From Bacteroidales bacterium (GTDB taxonomy: Bacteria; Bacteroidota; Bacteroidia; Bacteroidales; PWNQ01), in the NCBI GenBank assembly GCA_021738505.1, contig JAIPBW010000023.1, positions 1 to 43,297 on the forward strand: 43,297 bases of DNA, read 5' to 3'. Position 1 is the stretch's first letter. The number at the start of each line of letters is the position of its first letter. Positions 7,370 through 15,014 of the stretch are shown here, one piece after another. A model generated the notes under the pieces. It was not told the DNA's origin and did not search any database. It saw nothing but the letters and a program-made list of their open reading frames with translations. The position numbers were made by a program, and so were the translations under genes.

Positions 7370-9295
7370 ATGGAAAAAATAAAGAAGTCTTTACGTGACA
7401 ATCCGCTGATGCGATGGGTGATCTTATTTGTGGCCAGTGCGATAATGTTTATGAACTATTATTTTTATGATGCATTATCCCCGTTGAAAGATCTAATGAC
7501 GACTAATCTGGGATTCTCTTCTTCAGATTATGGAATGTTTATGTCAGCTTATTCGGTACCCAATGTATTTTTGGCAATGGCTGTGTTGGGAGGAATTATT
7601 TTAGACAAAATTGGTATCCGGCCAACCGGGTTTATTTTTATACTTTTCATGGCATTAGGAGCCTCCATCACAGCTTATGGGGCCTCTGACGCATATTTAG
7701 CCGGTGGTTTTGGATACAGTTTTATGAATTCATTCCTCACTCAGTATTCTCCCGCTCTGAAGATGATGTATCTGGGATTTTTTGTTTTTGGCCTGGGAGC
7801 GGAAACCAGTATTGTAGCGCTTTCCAAAGTAATTGTGAAATGGTTTAAGGGAAAAGAATTAGCCCTTGCTTTGGGCTTAAATTTGGCTATTGGCCGACTG
7901 GGAACGGCCTTGGCGCTTTCATTGTCGCCGAAACTTATTTATCCCGAATGGACGAATGCAATTTGGTTTGGTGTGCTATTGTTGTGGATCGCTTTAGTTG
8001 CCTTTGTCATTTATATGTTATTGGACTTAAAACTGGACCGTCAGGAAAAAGTTAATGTTGAAGACCCTGAGGACGAATTCAAATGGGCTGATCTGAGATT
8101 TTTGGTTACCAACCGTTCGTTTATTTTTATTACGTTACTTTGTGTTACATTTTATTCCGCTGTATTTCCGTTTATTAAATATGCCCCTGACCTGTTAATG
8201 AATAAGTTCAGTATGGCAAGGGATACAGCCGGCAATGTTTCTTCTTACCTTATGTTTGGTACTATTCTGCTGACTCCGCTATTTGGCTGGATTACAGACA
8301 ATAAGGGGAAGAGTGCCACATTAATGTATTTGGGTTCTGCATTGTTGATTATTGCTCATTTGATGTTTGCTAAAACATATATTGAACCCCGTATTCCGAT
8401 CTTTATTCTTGGAATTGCCTTTTCTTTAGTGCCTGCTGCAATGTGGCCGGCAGTGACAAAGATTGTAGGGGAAAATAAACTGGGAACAGCTTATGGGTTT
8501 ATGTTTTCTGTGCAGAATATCGGATTATGGGCATTCCCAATGCTTATTGGCCTTGTTTTGGATAGTTCCAACCCTAACTTCACCGACCAATATTCGCCCA
8601 ATGAATTTCAGAATTTGCAACAATCCGGTCTCGTTTATTCCGGCTCTGTTGCAGACAGCGAGGAGGAAGCTGTGGCAAATTCCGAAATGAATATTTCCGT
8701 GGTGGCTTATCAGGATAGCCTGAAAGGTGATATTGTCTGGAAAGAAGAACACAAGCTAAAAACAGATGATAAGGGAGCGTTTGATATCGAAATTGGAAAT
8801 GGGGATGTGTTGGTGTCTGCTGATTTTAGCAAGCTCGTGGATACATTAGACTACAAAGCGAAATTGAATGTTGTTGATGATGAAGATACAACAAATGTCT
8901 ATGCCGGAGAGTTAGTTTATAATGAGAACAACATGTTTAAAACAAAATTATCTTCCGTAGACGAAGAGTATAAAGGACAGATCAATGAAGGTGTGTTTAG
9001 CGTGTATAGTGAGCAGGGAGGACTGGTATGGCGAGAATTAGCTACTTATCACATAAGCAATGATGGTGAAGTAGAGTTTTTAATAGGAAAAGGTAAGGTT
9101 ATCTCTGCCAATAAAGATTATTTTGGTTTACAATCAAACCACTATGCCATGGAAGTCATTAAACCGCTGGATTATACAAATCCCATGTTGATGCTTTCCG
9201 GCCTTGGCGTTTTAGGGTTACTGTTTGCCTTCTTGTTAAAACGCGATGATAAGACTTCCGGATTTGGTCTGGAACAGCCAAATAAGAATGACTAA
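7370..9295 (+). CDS. MFS transporter with a ~200-residue periplasmic insert between the last two helices
   Basis: 641 residues from the ATG at 7370, chosen because the promoter box overlaps the upstream TTG. Eleven hydrophobic helices fill residues ~15-400 in the usual two six-helix halves, with the central acidic loop at about 228-240. A helix at ~607-623 closes the protein. Between the last two helices (about 400-605), normally a short loop, lies a soluble insert. It contains two similar beta-rich units, about 441-501 and 541-597 (VWKEEH...IEIGNGDVLVSADF and VWRELA...FLIGKGKVISANKD). By MFS topology this loop faces the periplasm. The substrate is unknown. It overlaps the OmpA-like gene by eight bases (ATGACTAA), so the two are probably co-translated. 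Confidence 0.85.
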   Translation: MEKIKKSLRDNPLMRWVILFVASAIMFMNYYFYDALSPLKDLMTTNLGFSSSDYGMFMSAYSVPNVFLAMAVLGGIILDKIGIRPTGFIFILFMALGASITAYGASDAYLAGGFGYSFMNSFLTQYSPALKMMYLGFFVFGLGAETSIVALSKVIVKWFKGKELALALGLNLAIGRLGTALALSLSPKLIYPEWTNAIWFGVLLLWIALVAFVIYMLLDLKLDRQEKVNVEDPEDEFKWADLRFLVTNRSFIFITLLCVTFYSAVFPFIKYAPDLLMNKFSMARDTAGNVSSYLMFGTILLTPLFGWITDNKGKSATLMYLGSALLIIAHLMFAKTYIEPRIPIFILGIAFSLVPAAMWPAVTKIVGENKLGTAYGFMFSVQNIGLWAFPMLIGLVLDSSNPNFTDQYSPNEFQNLQQSGLVYSGSVADSEEEAVANSEMNISVVAYQDSLKGDIVWKEEHKLKTDDKGAFDIEIGNGDVLVSADFSKLVDTLDYKAKLNVVDDEDTTNVYAGELVYNENNMFKTKLSSVDEEYKGQINEGVFSVYSEQGGLVWRELATYHISNDGEVEFLIGKGKVISANKDYFGLQSNHYAMEVIKPLDYTNPMLMLSGLGVLGLLFAFLLKRDDKTSGFGLEQPNKND

Positions 9296-10478
9296 ACCTG
9301 ATATATACAGGATAATAATATTTGCTTTAGCTTTGAGTTTACCGGGATTACTGAAATCTCAGAACCTTTTGGTTAATGGTAGCTTCGAAACTTACAAATA
9401 TTGTCCGGGGAAGATCAGGCATGAACGTATTGATGAAGTTCAGGCCTGGTCTCAACCTACGGACGGCTCCCCGGATTACTTTCATGCCTGTAGCAAAAAG
9501 GGCAGTGGTGTGCCGAAAAATAAGTTTGGTGATATTAAAGCTGCGCAGGGAGAAGCCTATGTAGGTATGCATCTTTTCGTGGTCAAACATCAGTTTTCCA
9601 ATTATAAGGAATATCTTATGGGGCATCTTAAAAAGCCCCTGGAAAAAGGAGCACGCTATGCCGTGCAGTTTGACATCGCCCTGGCAGGGGAAGCTCAGTT
9701 CGCGATTGATCAAATAGGAGCTTTTCTTACCCCACAGCCGATACAGGTAAATACGTACGGAATGATCTTTTCTCTGGAAACATTTAATTTGGAATGTCAC
9801 AATGTTACAACGTCCAAATATCCACGTCCGCAAGTTCAGACACCTGCCTCAGAAAAAATCACTAACACACGCTCCTGGCGTACGATAGTGGATACTATTG
9901 AGGCCGGAGGTGATGAGCAATTCATTATCCTGGGGAGTTTTTTTCCGAATAAGGAGGTTCACTCAGCACAAGTGAATCCGGAAGGTAAATATAGTTCGGC
10001 ATATTATTATTTTGACAATCTGAACGTAACTCAGGTATCGCCTCCTCCGGAATTACCTTCAAAACCGGAAAAAGTAATTGAAGATGAGCCGGAAAACGTC
10101 CCTGAAGTCGATTCTACGGAAGTTGGGTTTACTTTTGAACTGGAGAATATCTATTTCGAATTTGACAAATCTTATTTAAAACCAGGTTCAAAAGAAGAAT
10201 TAGAAAATTTGTATGGTTTTTTAAAGCGCAATAAGGACTTGAGAATAGAAATTCAGGGCCATACGGACTCTGTAGGTTCACAACGTTACAATCAACGCCT
10301 TAGCGAGCGACGCGCAATAACTGTTAAGCGCTATCTGGAGCAAAAAGGTATTGCCGGCGATAGACTAAAAGCCGAAGGCTATGGTAAAAGAAATCCGCTG
10401 CGTTCTAACCGCACGGATACGGGAAGGGCTAAAAACAGACGGGTGATGATCAGGATTCTTCCTCCTCAAGATGAATAG
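9288..10478 (+). CDS. OmpA-family peptidoglycan-associated outer membrane protein
   Basis: 396 residues from the ATG at 9288, which overlaps the MFS stop and is followed directly by a signal peptide (about 1-25, ending LLKSQ). An in-frame ATG at 9246 lies inside the MFS gene and would bury the signal, so it is less likely. Residues ~26-250 form a beta-rich domain starting NLLVNGSFE, of the carbohydrate-binding-like kind often seen ahead of OmpA in this phylum. A Pro/Glu-rich linker (about 252-276) leads to the OmpA domain (284-392), with the peptidoglycan-binding GHTDSVG and the TGRAKNRRV helix. Role: anchoring the outer membrane to the cell wall, with the N-terminal domain possibly binding glycans. 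Its 3' end overlaps the convergent patatin gene by 29 bases. Confidence 0.9.
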   Translation: MTKPDIYRIIIFALALSLPGLLKSQNLLVNGSFETYKYCPGKIRHERIDEVQAWSQPTDGSPDYFHACSKKGSGVPKNKFGDIKAAQGEAYVGMHLFVVKHQFSNYKEYLMGHLKKPLEKGARYAVQFDIALAGEAQFAIDQIGAFLTPQPIQVNTYGMIFSLETFNLECHNVTTSKYPRPQVQTPASEKITNTRSWRTIVDTIEAGGDEQFIILGSFFPNKEVHSAQVNPEGKYSSAYYYFDNLNVTQVSPPPELPSKPEKVIEDEPENVPEVDSTEVGFTFELENIYFEFDKSYLKPGSKEELENLYGFLKRNKDLRIEIQGHTDSVGSQRYNQRLSERRAITVKRYLEQKGIAGDRLKAEGYGKRNPLRSNRTDTGRAKNRRVMIRILPPQDE

Positions 10479-11229
10479 GATTGTTCTCAAAATATTGTTT
10501 TGCCTTATTATATCCGATATTAAATATTTCTTGCCCTTGGGAGTTCTTTAAAAGCCCATATTCCATAAGCTCCGGCATGTCAATGAAGTGGTCGCAATAA
10601 CTGGCCTCTTCTAAAACATTAGCTGCTACTCCTAAATGAAAGGAGCGCAAGGCGACTTTTGCCAAAGAGCTTAAATTTTCTTCATAACCCGGTGATATTA
10701 CGTTAACGCCTAAAATAATGTCAGCTTTATCCTTTACAGCTTTTGCCGGGAGATTATTCATTAAGCCTCCATCCCCATATTTTACCCCGTCGATATCTAC
10801 CAACTGGAAAAGAATAGGAATAGAGGAGGAAGCTAAAACACGCTCACCGGCCGGTCCTTCAGTGAAAAAAGTGCTTTCGCCTTTATTCATATTTGTTGCG
10901 CACACAATCATTGGAATGTTAAGGTCTTCCAGATTACAATTGTCCAGCTTTTCATCAATCAGCTCTTTCATCCCGTTTAACTTCATCAGGCCACTACGAG
11001 GCATGGACAGATTTGTATACTGATAAAAAGACTTTTTCATAAGTATCTCTACAATTTCCCGTGGTCGATATCCGGCAGCATACAGCGTTCCGGCAATGGA
11101 GCCTGCACTACTGCCGGCGATAATAGAAGGATAGATGCCTAATTCTTCCATTACTTCGATAACTCCAAGATGAGCGAAGCCCCGGGCTCCGCCTCCGCTT
11201 AAGACTAGTCCCAGTTTCTTTTTTGCCAT
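10450..11229 (-). CDS. Patatin-like phospholipase / lipid acyl hydrolase
   Basis: 259 residues, cytoplasmic by appearance (no signal peptide). The oxyanion loop GGGARG is at 12-17. The nucleophile elbow GSSAG is at 39-43 with Ser41, and the catalytic Asp153 is in DGG, giving the Ser-Asp dyad of the patatin family (RssA/YlbK-like bacterial branch). Such enzymes hydrolyse acyl chains from lipids; the in vivo substrate is not known. The gene is divergent from hldD with about 90 bases between. Its 3' end overlaps the OmpA-like gene on the other strand. Confidence 0.92.
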   Translation of the reverse strand: MAKKKLGLVLSGGGARGFAHLGVIEVMEELGIYPSIIAGSSAGSIAGTLYAAGYRPREIVEILMKKSFYQYTNLSMPRSGLMKLNGMKELIDEKLDNCNLEDLNIPMIVCATNMNKGESTFFTEGPAGERVLASSSIPILFQLVDIDGVKYGDGGLMNNLPAKAVKDKADIILGVNVISPGYEENLSSLAKVALRSFHLGVAANVLEEASYCDHFIDMPELMEYGLLKNSQGQEIFNIGYNKAKQYFENNPIHLEEEES

Positions 11230-11321
11230 ATCTTATTTTTGGGGTAAAATAAATAAATTTTTACAAATATGTGGTTAATTGCGTTAGATTTTTAACCTTT
11301 GCAACCTTAAATCGAAGAATT

Positions 11322-12287
11322 ATGATCATAGTTACAGGAGCTGCCGGGTTTATCGGAAGTTGTATGATATCAGAGCTAAACAACCGCGGATATAAAAATA
11401 TTGTGGCCGTGGATGATTTTAGTCGCAGCGATAAAAACTCCAACCTGCAGGATAAAAATTTAGTCGACAGGATTAACAGGGATGCGTTTTTAGAATGGGC
11501 CGGGAAAAACAAAAATGATATACAATTTATCATTCATTTGGGAGCCCGTACGGATACGGCTGAGTTTGACCAGGCGATATTTGAGCGGCTAAATTTAAAC
11601 TATTCCAAAGCGATGTGGGAATTTTGTTCTGATAATCAAATTCCCTTAATCTACGCTTCGTCAGCAGCTACTTATGGGCTGGGAGAGCATGGATATAGCG
11701 ACGACCATGATATCGTCGATAAATTGCAGCCTTTAAATGCGTATGGAAAATCCAAAAATGATTTTGATAAATGGATGCTTAAGCAAGAAAAGGAACCTCC
11801 TTTCTGGGCCGGATTAAAGTTTTTTAATGTGTACGGGCCAAATGAATATCATAAAAGCAGAATGGCCTCTGTGGTGTATCATGCGTTTCATCAAATTTCG
11901 CAAACCGGTGGCATGAAGCTTTTCAGGTCTCACATTCCGGAGTTTAAAGATGGAGAGCAAAGCCGGGATTTTATTTATGTGAAAGATGTAACCAATATGA
12001 TCCTTTGGCTTATGGAAAACAAACCAAAGTCGGCAATCTATAATACCGGAACCGGAGTGGCGCGGTCATTTATCGACCTGACCCGGGCTGTGTTTGACGC
12101 GCTTGGCAAGGAGGAAAATATTCAGTTTATTGATACGCCGGAAGACATACGCGATAAATATCAGTATTTTACCAAAGCGGAAATGACCAAATTAAGAGAT
12201 CAGGGCTATAATGAGTCGATGACAAGCCTGGAAGAAGGAGTTAAAGATTATGTGCAGAACTATCTGGTGAAAAAGAAATATCTTTAA
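11322..12287 (+). CDS. hldD: ADP-L-glycero-D-manno-heptose 6-epimerase
   Basis: 321 residues from the ATG at 11322; an upstream in-frame GTG at 11271 would add residues with no family match. It interconverts ADP-D- and ADP-L-glycero-D-manno-heptose for lipopolysaccharide inner core synthesis. Visible motifs: NAD-binding G-A-A-G-F-I-G (6-12), YASSAATYG (111-119), YGKSK with Tyr141 and Lys145, and the family-typical FFNVYGPNEYHKSRMASV (167-184). A TTTAACCTTTGC sequence near 11290-11302 resembles a promoter box with a one-base-longer spacer. No other LPS genes are next to it. The overall match to HldD/RfaD is strong. Confidence 0.93.
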   Translation: MIIVTGAAGFIGSCMISELNNRGYKNIVAVDDFSRSDKNSNLQDKNLVDRINRDAFLEWAGKNKNDIQFIIHLGARTDTAEFDQAIFERLNLNYSKAMWEFCSDNQIPLIYASSAATYGLGEHGYSDDHDIVDKLQPLNAYGKSKNDFDKWMLKQEKEPPFWAGLKFFNVYGPNEYHKSRMASVVYHAFHQISQTGGMKLFRSHIPEFKDGEQSRDFIYVKDVTNMILWLMENKPKSAIYNTGTGVARSFIDLTRAVFDALGKEENIQFIDTPEDIRDKYQYFTKAEMTKLRDQGYNESMTSLEEGVKDYVQNYLVKKKYL

Positions 12288-12333
12288 GAGGAAAACCACA
12301 ATTCAGCTTACAGAAGAAATAAATTCGATCAGT

Positions 12334-12684
12334 CTATTCATTCGGTTCATCCAATTGCGCTTTTAGTTCTACCAGAAATCCTCTGACTTTCTTCAGACGA
12401 GCAGAAATATCAGCGGCTTTTTCCGTAGACTGATGGTCTTTCTTTAGTTTTTCTTTGGCTCCGTTAAGTGTATAGCCACGTTCCTTTACCAGATGATAGA
12501 TAATATGAAAATTTTCTACATCTTTTGCCGTAAAGTAACGGTTTCCTTTTTTATTGCGGCGCGGATTGATGACGTCAAATTCCTTTTCCCAAAACCGTAT
12601 GTTTGAGGTATTCAAATGAAACATATTGGCTACTTCGCCAATTGTGTAATACATTTTCTCGGGTTTCCCGGATGACTTTGCCAT
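12334..12684 (-). CDS. MerR-type helix-turn-helix transcriptional regulator
   Basis: 116 residues from the ATG at 12684. An in-frame ATG at 12768 lies upstream of a TAnnTTTG box (12729-12736), so it would fall outside the transcript. The N-terminal winged helix reads YYTIGEVANMFHLNTSNIRF and then WEKEF, the classic MerR start. The wing and second helix pair contain RRNKKGNRYF. A coiled-coil region with alternating Lys/Glu follows (KEKLKKDHQSTEKAADISARLKK). There are no Cys ligands for metals and no large effector domain, so the signal is unknown. In Bacteroidota this short form is a widespread conserved gene. It converges with hldD. Confidence 0.9.
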   Translation of the reverse strand: MAKSSGKPEKMYYTIGEVANMFHLNTSNIRFWEKEFDVINPRRNKKGNRYFTAKDVENFHIIYHLVKERGYTLNGAKEKLKKDHQSTEKAADISARLKKVRGFLVELKAQLDEPNE

Positions 12685-12728
12685 AAACGTAGCTTTCTTC
12701 TGTGGATGTGTAAAAGTAGTATCTTCTG

Positions 12729-12736
12729 CAAAATTA
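12729..12736 (-). promoter_or_regulatory. -7 promoter box (TAATTTTG) of the MerR-type gene
   Basis: The plus strand reads CAAAATTA. The box lies 44 bases before the ATG at 12684 and inside the longer reading frame, which decides in favour of the shorter protein. Confidence 0.5.
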
Positions 12737-12838
12737 AACAAGCTGTCGTAAAGATATATTTTCAACAAAAAAAATTACACCACAACACAACACGCACTCA
12801 CTCTATTGATATTTTGTTTAAAGGATGGTAAATATTTC

Positions 12839-12846
12839 TATTTTTG
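12839..12846 (+). promoter_or_regulatory. -7 promoter box (TATTTTTG) of the decarboxylase operon
   Basis: Matches TAnnTTTG with an upstream TTTG at 12813-12816, 22 bases away. That spacing is slightly long compared with the usual ~19. Confidence 0.5.
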
Positions 12847-12988
12847 CAAAAAAAATAAATGAGTTATATACAATAAAACGCCACAATATAGACGTTATTC
12901 CGTTTCTATCAGTTCATTGATGGTTGTTTTCAGGGCCGGCTTCTAATTAGCAGGTACAAGAAATAGAATTCTTGAGACAGCAGATGAA

Positions 12989-13003
12989 ATGAAAAGGAGG
13001 TAA
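12989..13003 (+). CDS. Possible Arg-rich leader peptide MKRR
   Basis: ATG AAA AGG AGG TAA encodes Met-Lys-Arg-Arg. It sits 14 bases before an attenuator-like hairpin and 77 bases before a decarboxylase of the ornithine/lysine/arginine family. The two tandem AGG codons would sense charged tRNA-Arg. The same bases also spell a Shine-Dalgarno-like AGGAGG, so it could be chance. Confidence 0.2.
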   Translation: MKRR

Positions 13004-13016
13004 TAAAAAACACATA

Positions 13017-13042
13017 GTCAGAAAAACGCTATTTTTTCTGGC
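13017..13042 (+). terminator. Attenuator-like hairpin in the decarboxylase leader
   Basis: GTCAGAAAAA (13017-13026) pairs with TTTTTCTGGC (13033-13042): ten pairs including one G-T, with a six-base loop, followed by TGTTTTTATT. It lies between the promoter and the coding start rather than after a gene, so conditional termination is plausible. Confidence 0.45.
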
Positions 13043-13080
13043 TGTTTTTATTCAATTTTTTTGAAAGTAAAAGAAAGACT

Positions 13081-15003
13081 ATGCACTATACAGTATTAGT
13101 TGTTGATCATGACGAAGAAGCTCGCGTAGAGCTTGTAGAAGCTTTGGTAATGCGAGGGTTAAAGGTTGTCAGTTGCGATAATTTTGATGATGCTTGCGAT
13201 TATATTCTTAGTGACGGTACAATTCACGCTGTCCTTTCCGAATGGAATTTGCCCAGAACATCTCAATCGGAAAAATGGGTGAAAGGGCTGGAAATATTCA
13301 AAAAATTTCTGGGATTGCGCTTTGAACTGTCCTTGTTTCTTTATACTTGCGTAAGTGATACAAAGGATTTGACCAGCGGAGGAATAATCAACGGGTATTT
13401 TCTCAAAGATGAAAAAGTTTATGATGATATCGTGCGTAAGATCCAGGCCGAAATCGGAGAAAAGAACCATGCTCCTTTTTATGAAAAGCTTGTTCGCTAT
13501 GCTTTAAAGGCTAAGGATTCCTGGCATACACCGGGCCATGCCTCCGGTAATTCGGTAAAATATTCGCCTTATGCAAAAGACTTTTATGAATTCTTTGGGG
13601 AGAATCTATTCCTTTCTGATGTATCAGTTTCCGTTCCTGAGCTGGACTCACTGTTGCACCCGGAAGGAGTCATTAAAGAATCCCAGGAACTGGCATCGCG
13701 GGCGTTTAATTCCCGTTATACGTTTTTCTCAACAAACGGAACTTCCACATCGAACAAGATACTTATACAGAGCCTGCTTAAACCCGGGGATGCTATATTG
13801 CTGGACCGGAACTGTCATAAATCAGTTCATTATGGAGTTATTATTGCCGGAGCCGAACCTCTTTATTTGATGCCTTCGGTTAACAATAAATATGGCATAT
13901 TCGGGCCTATCCCCAAAAAGCGCATTATTGAATCTATGGATGATGCGATTGCAAAGGGGAAAAAATTGAAAGCCCTTATCCTGACCAATTGTACTTATGA
14001 TGGATTGATTTATGATATTGAAGACATCGTGAATGAAGCACATAAACGGGATATTAAAGTGATTGTTGATGAGGCCTGGTTTGGTTATGCAATTTTCCAT
14101 CATAAATTCTATCCCAGTGCTATGGCTGCCGGAGCTGACTATTCTACCCAGTCTACACATAAAACGATGAGTGCTTTTTCTCAGGCTTCCATGATCCATG
14201 TAAATGACCCGGATTTTGAAAATATTGAAGACCTGTTTCAGGAAAATTTTAATATGCATTCTTCTACATCACCCCAGTATCCCATGATCGCATCGCTGGA
14301 TGTGGCTACAAGGCAAATGGTGATGGAAGGATACTCATTGCTGCAGCGTGTTCTGGAACTTTCGGACAAATTACGGGAGTCTATCAATTCCCTGAAAAAA
14401 TTCCGGGTACTTGAAAAAGAAGATTTGATTAATCCCGAGCTGAAAGATGATGATATTCGACTGGATCCCACAAAAATTACTATTGATGTTTCTAAATCGG
14501 GGATGACATCAAAACAGATCGAACATTTGCTGCTTAGCAAGCACAATATCCAAATTGAAAAATCCACATTTAATACGATTACCATTCTTCTCACAATCGG
14601 AGCGACATATTCCCGTATCAACCGGCTTTATCTGGCTTTAGAAAATATAGAAAAACACAGCGGAAACCGTAAAGTCAGCGGGCAGGATAAAATCATGAAG
14701 GATTTTCAGCTTACAATTTCACCTATACGCTATCGCCCGCGCTTTGCTTTTTATGCGGAGAACGAGGAATTACCTCTTCGGCTGGCACAAGATCGTATTG
14801 CTTCCCGGATGGTTACTCCATATCCTCCCGGAATACCTCTTTTAGTGCCCGGACAGTTGATAACAAAGGATATTATCAATGTATTGAATACCTACCGGGA
14901 CTATGGTGTGGAAATCCATGGCATGGAAGGCAGTCTGGTGAAAGTGGTTACTGAAGAAGAAGAAAATATCCTGAATGAAGAAGGCTTTGGAATTCAGGAT
15001 TAA
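13081..15003 (+). CDS. PLP-dependent Orn/Lys/Arg decarboxylase (class I fold, with N-terminal receiver-like domain)
   Basis: 640 residues. The N-terminal ~125 residues form a response-receiver-like wing domain (HYTVLVVDHDEEARVE), as in inducible basic amino acid decarboxylases. The PLP domain shows DSWHTPGHASGN (146-157), FSTNGTSTSNK, His246 in DRNCHKSVHYG to stack on the cofactor, Asp330 in VIVDEAWFG, and the Schiff-base Lys361 in STHKTMSAFSQ. The C-terminal domain has MVTPYPPGIPLLVPGQ. It removes CO2 from arginine, lysine or ornithine to give agmatine, cadaverine or putrescine; the exact substrate cannot be read, with arginine or lysine most likely. It is followed after 11 bases by an NhaC-family transporter, suggesting a polyamine or pH-homeostasis operon behind a regulated leader. 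Confidence 0.9.
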   Translation: MHYTVLVVDHDEEARVELVEALVMRGLKVVSCDNFDDACDYILSDGTIHAVLSEWNLPRTSQSEKWVKGLEIFKKFLGLRFELSLFLYTCVSDTKDLTSGGIINGYFLKDEKVYDDIVRKIQAEIGEKNHAPFYEKLVRYALKAKDSWHTPGHASGNSVKYSPYAKDFYEFFGENLFLSDVSVSVPELDSLLHPEGVIKESQELASRAFNSRYTFFSTNGTSTSNKILIQSLLKPGDAILLDRNCHKSVHYGVIIAGAEPLYLMPSVNNKYGIFGPIPKKRIIESMDDAIAKGKKLKALILTNCTYDGLIYDIEDIVNEAHKRDIKVIVDEAWFGYAIFHHKFYPSAMAAGADYSTQSTHKTMSAFSQASMIHVNDPDFENIEDLFQENFNMHSSTSPQYPMIASLDVATRQMVMEGYSLLQRVLELSDKLRESINSLKKFRVLEKEDLINPELKDDDIRLDPTKITIDVSKSGMTSKQIEHLLLSKHNIQIEKSTFNTITILLTIGATYSRINRLYLALENIEKHSGNRKVSGQDKIMKDFQLTISPIRYRPRFAFYAENEELPLRLAQDRIASRMVTPYPPGIPLLVPGQLITKDIINVLNTYRDYGVEIHGMEGSLVKVVTEEEENILNEEGFGIQD

Positions 15004-15014
15004 AACATAAGAAA

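Larger units (their letters stand above)
12769..13080 (+). promoter_or_regulatory. Long leader region of the decarboxylase operon
   Basis: A TAnnTTTG box (TATTTTTG, 12839-12846) with a TTTG at 12813-12816 would start transcription near 12852, giving a leader of roughly 230 bases. Inside it are a four-residue mini-ORF (12989-13003) overlapping an AGGAGG string, and a hairpin followed by T-rich sequence (13017-13050). A second small hairpin, TTCAA/TTGAA, is at 13051-13065. This arrangement is typical of attenuation or RNA-based control, but I do not recognise a known riboswitch class. Confidence 0.5.

Noticed and set aside
11271-11321. Upstream GTG extension of hldD
   Set aside because: It would add 17 residues before the NAD-binding start MIIVTG, where the family begins, and it crosses a promoter-like sequence.
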